Below, piece after piece: positions 57,361 to 64,000 of a stretch of DNA of 64,000 nucleotides. The stretch lies in the NCBI GenBank assembly GCA_022606135.1, contig JABYQN010000004.1, positions 372,001 to 436,000 of the forward strand, written 5' to 3'. The notes below the pieces were generated by a model that was given only the letters and a program-made list of their open reading frames with translations, was not told the DNA's origin and made no database searches. Within the stretch, counting starts at the first letter, position 1, and the number at the start of each line of letters is the position of its first letter. Made by a program: the position numbers and the translations under genes. The DNA comes from Fomes fomentarius. Its lineage: Eukaryota > Basidiomycota > Agaricomycetes > Polyporales > Polyporaceae.

Positions 57361-58730
57361 ATGGCATCCTCAACAGACACAGTATACGAGGCGCCTTCTC
57401 CACCAAAATTGACCGTTGATCCCCCAGTGCTGCCGCCAAACCTCATCCTGACGGACGCCCAGCAGAAGATGTACGACGAGGTCCTTCAGCATTTTGACAA
57501 GGAGGGCAGCGATTTGACGGAGGAGGAGAAGTTCTGGCTGGTACGCTCTGAAGTAGCCTCCTAGAGCCGCTTTCTGACGTGACAACAACATTCAGAGTGC
57601 CGAGTGTCTCTTGAGGTACGTCATCGCTGTTCCTTTCTGCGCTCACTGTCTTGACATACATCTTACAGATTCCTGCGTGCTGTGAAATGGGCGAGCGCAG
57701 ATGCAGCCATTAAGCGGTTGGAAGGCACTCTGAAATGGAGACGCGAGTTTGGCCTGTACGAGCTGATCACCGCGTCGCACGTCGAGCCTGAGGTGAGTCT
57801 TGGCGCAAATTGCTTCGTATGTACGGTACACCCACTTGTGCCTCTGATCAGGCCCTCACTGGTAAGATGGTGATATGGGGATACGATGCCGACAATCGAC
57901 CAGCTCTGTACCTTCGCCCTAGCAAGCAAAACACAGAAGAGAGCATTCGTCAAGTACACTTCGTAGTTTGGGCACTAGAACGACTAACGGAGCTTATGGG
58001 TCCTGGTGTTGAGTGCGTACCCCAGGTGAACAGCTTGGACATTGCTCTGAGTCCGTTGGCTCTAGGACGCTTGCGCTCATGGTCGACTTCGCGGATCGCG
58101 CAAAGAATCCCTCCCTCCACCAATCGCGAACTGTGAGACCTCCGCCCGTCTGACCTCTACCTAGTTCCACCAACTTATCTAGGCTTCGTCAGGTCCTGAA
58201 TATTCTCCAGACACATTGTATGTCTTCCTTTGACGATATCCGAATACATATCCCAGCACTAACCGCTTCCCTCTTACTGGGTCTAATCCCACTTAGACCC
58301 AGAGCGCCTCGGTCGCGCCCTCGTAGCAAACGTCCCCTTCCTCATCAATGCGTTCTTCAAGCTCATCACGCCCTTCATCGACCCGCTTACGCGCCCCAAG
58401 CTCCGCTTCAACCCGGACTGTCTCGCCGAGAACATCTTCTCACCCCCGCAACTGCTCTCCGAGTGGAAAGGCTCAGCGCACTTCGAGTACGAGCACGAGA
58501 AGTACTGGGCGCCGCTGGTCAGGATGTGCGCGGAGAGGAGGGAGCGGCTGTGGGAGAAATGGAGGGAGAGGGGTGCCAAGGTTGGTGTGAGGGAATGGGA
58601 TGTGAAGTGTGCAATAGAGTTAGAGGTCACTGCAGCTGCCGCGAACGGTGCAGGTGCGGTGGCTACGAAGGAAGGTGCGGGTGAGACAGCGGACGCCGGT
58701 ACTGCTGAACATGTGGCGGATGCTCTCTGA
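57361..58730 (+). CDS. Sec14/CRAL-TRIO lipid-transfer protein
   Basis: Seven exons (57361-57540, 57596-57615, 57669-57792, 57852-58012, 58066-58132, 58193-58217, 58297-58730) give 336 residues in frame, including microexons of 20 and 25 bases. The CRAL-TRIO N-terminal helix region reads SAECLLRFLRAVKWASADAA then TLKWRREFGL. The lipid-binding domain reads GKMVIWGYDADNRPALYLRP, TLALMVDFADRAKNPSL, VLNILQTHYPERLGRAL and NVPFLINAFFKLITPFIDP, the usual Sec14 signature. The C-terminus is helical and ends in an Ala/Gly/Glu-rich tail. Sec14-type proteins exchange phosphatidylinositol and other lipids between membranes. The assignment to a Csr1/Pdr16-type subgroup is open. Confidence 0.92.
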
Positions 58731-59649
58731 GTGGGGAGTGTGTGATTCTTGTTCGTTAATTATTTGTTGACTTTCTTAGACCCCTCAGGAGGAGGGGATC
58801 ACGATAGAAGTCGGATCCTATTAGACGGGAAATCGTACACCTAGGAATCGGAGCGAGCCGCTCGTCTAAAACACTCCCATCGTCGTCGCACAGCCCATCA
58901 CATTCTCTCTTCTCCAAAGGTAAAGGTCAACACTTCGTACGGTGCAGCTCCCCACCTATGAATCACCGTCGTAGAACGCCATCTCACATCACCAACACAC
59001 TCGGTCGCGGCACTGTCCACGTGTTGTTCATGGAGCTCGGGCGGCATCCTATGTAGAGGAGGATTTGGTGGACGCTGCTACTGTCATTGCACGGGTGACA
59101 TACCTACGAGGGTGTGACTTGCTCCTACTGCGTCATATGCGCCGTGAGAGGGTTGGAGGTTCGAGTCATCTCTAGTGGTACTTGTCACTGTGTGATGGTC
59201 TACCTCCGTACGGCCTTCAGTATGTGCTGTCTCCGTACTATCCACAGACAAGGACAGGTATGCAGCCCTCAACCCGCTCGCTGCTCACGAATTCAGTATA
59301 CGACAGCCAATCAACTCCGATGCCAATTCAACGCTTACCTGTAACTTCCGTGGATAGTCTAGGCGACAACAGCTCCAGCCAGCTCTCGGTATCACTGGGT
59401 GTGTTGCGTTTCTACATGGACCGCGAAGAAAATTAATCAACGTGGTCGAACTGTGACAACTGACAGAAATAACGAACCCCGACAATAGATGCGAGATCGG
59501 CGTGGGACACGCAAGCGATGTCTGCACCCGAGCGCTATGAGGTTGGAGTGAGATACGTCTAATACCTGCCATTTGAGACTGACCGCAAGCATGTAGTCTA
59601 GAACCGTTCCTAACAAATCGAATGGCTGCGATTACAGAAGTTGAAGACT
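58731..59649. other. Intergenic, nothing recognised
   Basis: A GGAGGTTCGAGTC segment near 59156 looks like a tRNA T-arm but lacks the other arms. No coding signal. Confidence 0.45.
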
Positions 59650-60715
59650 TTAGCTTCCACTATCGTCAGGTGAGAGCCATGGATATACCTTCGATGGAAC
59701 CTCACCGCTCTCTTCTTGAAGATACTCCTGCTCGGAAATAATCTCCCCGTCGTCGAATGACATCACTTGACCACATGCCATCGGTGGGTCGGGGGGCGGG
59801 AGTATATGTGGTCCTGCCGCAGCTTTCATCTCCTTTACCCCCCTTAGTCGGCTCTTTCGGAAGTACTCGAGGAAAATGCATTGATCACACTGCGCCAACT
59901 GTTCTGGAGCCAGTGTATCCCAGTGGCGGGCCATTTCCGGGGGCCCTTCGCGCTGATCAATCGCAAAATAGCGTGCCTGCATAGACTCCACTTTCATCCC
60001 CACGCCGCCAAGTGTCACTCCGGGGAAACTGCAATGTCCAGAAAAACTGACTCCTTTCTTGCTGCTCTTGTGGCTGAAGGACACTGCGGCTGAAACGGCG
60101 GTTTTTACAATGCCGGAGACGAACACAATGTCTGTCTCGCATAGGTCGATTCCCCGGTGCTGTCTGGCGAACTTGAACCATTGTGGGAGGTGTTTCTTCA
60201 TGTGATCCTTGATAATCCGCGTGCATTGGAGGTATTCCCGATGTGCGTGGCCTTTCAGCAGGAGGAATGCACCGGAAGCGCTAGAACTTTCGAAGTCCCA
60301 GCCCGCTGCGACGCCTCCCCCTAGACTGCTGTCACGTTGTGTGCATCAGACTCTGCGGCGACGAAGGGCTCGAATTACCGAATGATACGTACTTGACACC
60401 GATATCTGCTGATATAGTCAGTTTCTGAATGCTGCTGCCCTGCAGCGTCGGCTGCGTGATGCAGCTCAACTGCTGATGTATCTGAGTGTTTGCATCAATA
60501 TGGAGCATGTCGCAACCGGAAGGGTGCCCCATGCGGTTGTATCGGCGATCGATTGCATTGAACAAGAAGCAGAAGCAGCCATTGTTGAGATAGCCGACGT
60601 CGCCTATGCGCACCGGGCCATGCTTTGGGTCCGGATCGGGATGCCACAGCGCATGGCCGAGCTGGTAACGAGAGAGCTCCTTAGCATAGACGTCGTAGTA
60701 TGGGGTGGGTGGCAT
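59650..60715 (-). CDS. GDVGY-family protein, copy 1, 332 aa
   Basis: Two exons (60715-60393 and 60325-59650) joined at phase 2 give 332 residues. Exon 1: PYYDVYAKELSRYQLGHALW, VRIGDVGYLNNGCFCFLFNA. Exon 2: SGAFLLLKGHAHREYLQCTR, HRGIDLCETDIVFVSGIVKT, QCDQCIFLEYFRKSR and AAAGPHILPPPDPP. The same order of blocks is seen in the gene at 61724 and in two pseudogenes, at 30017 and 63640. The family name here is only a label taken from its most constant motif. I know such proteins only as agaricomycete hypothetical proteins; no enzymatic or targeting motif is visible. It is divergent from the copy at 61724. Confidence 0.88.
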
Positions 60716-61723
60716 GGGAGAAGTTGTGGCACTCTAGGTTCGTGAGCGTAGGGTCCTTATACGCCGAATCTACTACTAAGCGACACTCTGGCGGACCCAA
60801 TGCGGACTGAACCACAGTCACGTCTCCGTTTCGGGGCACATAGCAAACTGTGGAAAACAGGGTGGGACCAGACAGCGGCGTCCTTGTGGTCGACAGTCCC
60901 TTAGCATGGGAGCTCAGTGTGTGAGCGAATAGATGATCCTTAGTACCGGTATTATTATCCTGGTAAAGGGATGAAACGTCTTCGTCACCCTAGCGACTCC
61001 AGGTGTATATGATATATCTACAGACACGAGAGGACTAGTCTTACGGCCCGTACTCACGCCGGTGTCAAGTTGTGGTTTGTACCCGGGGATGCGGGTGTCT
61101 GTGGAGGTACCGGTGGTGCATTCATCATTCGCAGGCTGGCCCAGGCTATGGTTAGCGTCGGATTTTGAGAGGCTGTCGCAATCAACCAATTCGACTGAGA
61201 CAGCACAAGTGTATCACCTCGGTCCCAGAAGGCTCCGAGTCTGCAATCCAGCAATGGCGATGACCTTGTAGCTGACAGATTGAAACTGGTCACTGATGCC
61301 ATGGCGACAAAACGTCATTTCCTACATATTTTGCGGAAGAAAAAAATACATGGTTCACAGATGGCGGACCCGGACCCGCTTGTGTCTCTTAAGCTCACTG
61401 GCGTACTAGGGATCATCATTTCATACGATTGGACAGGATCCAAACCGTTCTTCGGCTGACAACTCTCACTGACGATCTAGTGGCGTAATGGCACCGATGC
61501 CGCCCTTATTTTGAGTTGACAGATTGTGGTTGGAGGCAGCTTTGTAACTTTGGCAGCTTTGTAACTTTGGCGGTGATGTCATGCTGAGTACATCCCTGTT
61601 GACTAATTGTAACACAGGGCCCACTGTCCTCCGCAAATTTGGCCTGTCAATTGATAGGTATAACAGTCGACGCGAGGCGGCACACCCCCATATCGTATTC
61701 ATCCCCCCACCATCTCTGTGACC
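60716..61723. other. Shared upstream region of two GDVGY genes
   Basis: Lies between divergent paralogues. A minus-strand 82-codon frame (61302-61054, starts MASVTSFNLSATRSSPLL) ends at a donor-like GTGAGTAC and could be a small exon, but no partner was confirmed. A 17-bp unit GGCAGCTTTGTAACTTT is tandemly duplicated at 61535-61568. Confidence 0.4.
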
Positions 61724-62701
61724 ATGTCCTTGGCCGCATGGGATATCTACCGCAAGTCTCTCGAACCTCTCGGGCATGGAATTCCTCTATGGAGTCCCGA
61801 GCCATCTCCGACGTTCGGCGAGGTACGCTTGGGAGACGTTGGGTATATTCAACGTGGTGTCTTCTGCTTCCTCTTCAACACCACGGTCGACGCCAGCCAC
61901 GCAGACAACAAGCGAGGAGTCCCGGAGGGATTTGAACCCTTTACCTACCAGCCGACAAGCGTTCAGATCTATCCAAATCCACTCATGCAGTCCGTCGTGC
62001 AAAGCGAGGGTGTCCAATCTCAATCCGGTGACACCACAGTCACAGTCGATGACGGTGATACACCCGGGTAAGTCATATTTGTGATATATTGTCATATCTT
62101 CTACTAACATAAAACTGTTAGCACGCAGGGAGAGCCGTTGACTACAAAGGGTAGTCAATACACATGCTCGAAAGAGTCTGGAGCTCTCCTTGTGCTGAAT
62201 GGGGGTACCACCACGACGGAACTCACATGTAACATAGACATTCGCAACTACGTTCTGCAGAACATCTCTGACTTCGCGCGCAACAAACTTGGCATCGATC
62301 TGGGGGAGAAGGATCTCGTCTTCGTGACAGGATTCACCAAGACATCCGAGTGGGGCACCATCGCCTTCCACAACGCAAAGCCCAACAGTCGACTCATAAT
62401 CAACGGAGGCGGCTTTGCGCCCGACTCCAACGAGGAGCAATGGCATGTAACCATGTCTGGCTCGCCGAAGGCGATGATCTTCGCTCGCATCGGTCCGCCG
62501 GATCGGGTGGCTCGTAGGCGGAACGACGGGGAGCAGGTGGAGATGGACCAGTGCATCTTCATAAAGACTACCCAAGTGAAGACGGACATTCTGGGCCGTT
62601 TGCGAGCGGCAGCTGGTCCTCACTGCCTGCCGCGCAGTGAAGATGGGGATGATCACTTGGTGGTGATAGTGGGTGCACACCGCGTCCCACTGACGGGCTG
62701 A
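61724..62701 (+). CDS. GDVGY-family protein, copy 2, 307 aa
   Basis: Two exons (61724-62067 and 62122-62701), phase 2, with a clear branch-point CTAAC before the acceptor, give 307 residues. Exon 1: MSLAAWDIYRKSLEPLGHGI, PLWSPEPSPTFGEVRLGDVGY and GVFCFLFNTT. Exon 2: YTCSKESGALLVLNGGTTTT, LGIDLGEKDLVFVTGFTKTS, MDQCIFIKTTQVKTDILG and RAAAGPHCLPRSEDG. It has the same intron position and phase as the copy at 59650. No signal peptide or membrane segment. The family's conserved core (IDLxExDxVFVxGxxKT) suggests a folded soluble domain; function unknown. Confidence 0.9.
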
Positions 62702-63640
62702 TGGGCATTGATACGCAGTGGAATCGGTTTACAGAGTACGTCCATCGATGTTTGACTCCTAGATATATACCTCACCGTATAATTGCCACAGAACAGACCG
62801 ACCAGTGATCGTGCTCGTGAGCGTAGATGTCGTGATGGGGATGAACCATGTGCAGACGACAGCTTACGGCAGGAAGAAGAGGGAGAACGAGGTGGGGCTC
62901 CTTTTGAGTAAGAATCTCTCTGCAGTGGTCAGAACGAAGTTGTTCAGGGTAGATCCTTCAGAGTTTCATTAGAAAGTCGTGACACGCATTGTGAGGTGTT
63001 GCTTACTGCGGCGGTTGGTAGGCGAGAGCAAGAGCGCCTGAGAGACGCGAAGGTTACCTTCGATCCCCTACGTCCGTGCCCTATTTGAGTCGTCGCAATG
63101 GCGGATATCCGTCTCTAGGTATTCTGAGACCGAACAAAACCGCGGGATATTGCCGCCTCAGGGTACACTTAACGTTGTGGTGTTGTCGGCATTTCGATTA
63201 ACCCAGTGTTGATGCTTTGCAGAGATGTGTGCCTAAATATAAGCTTCAGACACATACATCGAACATCGAATAGTACTGGACTGGATGAATGGGTACCGTT
63301 TTCAGTGAATTGTATACGCACAATTCAAGCATGACAGTAATCACGCTTCACAAGCATGTAGCAGTCGCGGCGTTCGGGTTCCGTGCATGAAGGACCTTCG
63401 CCTTAGAAGCTCGTCTGTGGAATGCTTATGTCCTCGAAGTGCGACTCACTTGAAGGGCCGAAGGGATCATTCTGCTGCCGGGCTATACCAGGAAGCGAGG
63501 TGCCACAGGACATTTCTCCATGACATGATCTCGGATGCACGCTGGGCTCAAATCAATGGAATGGCATCGCTCTACCCATCATGGCATCTCACTACCCTAT
63601 CTCTCGACTTTGTGTTAACTTCGACATATAGACGTATGCG
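62702..63640. other. Intergenic, no firm gene
   Basis: Short frames only; separates the intact copy 2 from the terminal pseudogene. Confidence 0.45.
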
Positions 63641-64000
63641 CGCCGAACGACGTACCTCAGTTCCACCACATCCGGAACATCTACTCCGAAGCACTCGAGC
63701 CTCTCGGTTACAATTTCCCGCTCTGAGGTCCAGAGCCATTCTCTGCATTCGGGGAGATCTGCCAGGGGGATGTCGGATACATTCAACGCGGCCCGTTCCG
63801 CTTCCTCTTCAACACGACACTCAATGCGGGGCGCGCCGTCAATATACGCGGTGTTCCTGACGGGTTCGAGCCATTTGTGTACGACAGCACGGGTCCAACA
63901 CCGCCAGGACATCATACAGACCTGTTTGCACAGTGAGGGCGTCCAGTCCGTTACCGGCGAGGGATCGTTCACCATGATCGCTGTCAGCGACAGTACGCGT
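63640..64000 (+). pseudogene. GDVGY-family pseudogene, cut by window end
   Basis: Reads VPQFHHIRNIYSEALEPLGY then NFPL, a TGA stop at 63724-63726 exactly where relatives have Trp (PLW), then GPEPFSAFGEI, QGDVGYIQRGPFRFLF and GVPDGFEPFVYDSTGP. A frameshift follows near 63930 (..DLFAQ / SEGVQSVTGEG). The 3' half lies beyond the window. It is closest in style to copy 2 at 61724, so it probably arose by local tandem duplication. Confidence 0.8.

Noticed and set aside
59085..59200. tRNA candidate (GGAGGTTCGAGTC near 59156)
   Set aside because: Only a T-arm-like segment; no matching acceptor stem, D-arm or anticodon arm could be folded around it.

Overview
The window looks like nuclear DNA of a filamentous basidiomycete, most likely an agaricomycete (a polypore-type genome is my inference). 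The reasons are many GT-AG introns of about 50-80 bases, two microexons, a class I hydrophobin with the canonical 8-Cys pattern, a DUF6533-type membrane protein and a chitinase relic. Several small duplicated gene families also have no clear match outside agaricomycetes that I can name. No tRNA, rRNA or CRISPR array was found.

Region 1 (1-26950) is dominated by a long inverted repeat. The left arm runs from the window edge to about 5420 and the right arm from about 20220 to at least 25540, with a spacer of about 14.8 kb. Each arm carries eight head-to-tail units of about 215 bp. Every unit contains an 18-bp near-palindrome and intron-like borders, behind a TATA box. I found no reading frame that runs through the units. 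The spacer holds a Ran1/Vhs1/Sks1-like protein kinase (6354-7618), a chitinase relic (about 8790-9613), a ten-exon DUF6533 membrane protein (9827-11660), a small mitochondrial-type protein (13365-13993), a 651-residue coiled-coil protein (14876-16883), and the first of two directly repeated copies of an unknown gene (18772-19446). The second copy (25897-26565) lies just beyond the right arm.

Region 2 (27000-50000) holds seven loci of one multidomain family. The parts are an N-terminal module, a 76-residue ubiquitin-like domain, and a C-terminal module that starts with KPVIYLFPP. In the most complete members the ubiquitin-like part ends in LRGG or LKGG directly before the C-terminal module, as in processed ubiquitin fusions. 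Members range from full length (41373-42829) to forms without a GG end (27352-28453, 45196-46129), a form whose ubiquitin core is replaced by a short linker (43394-44704), a frameshifted copy (47312-48674) and two relics. A hydrophobin (35495-36317) and a single-exon NCNWFA protein (39883-40746) lie among them.

Region 3 (50000-64000) holds a five-exon WD40 protein (51768-53981) flanked by two paralogous small genes (50384-50994 and 54267-54946), and disabled pieces of the WD40 gene (55440-56060 and 38460-38745). An ETFRF1/LYRM5-like gene (56609-57062) and a Sec14/CRAL-TRIO gene (57361-58730) diverge from a 298-bp promoter. The right end carries the GDVGY family: two intact genes on opposite strands (59650-60715 and 61724-62701), one pseudogene cut by the window end, and another pseudogene far away at 30017-30600. 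Overall this looks like an accessory-rich region shaped by local duplication and decay, with a few conserved housekeeping genes between.
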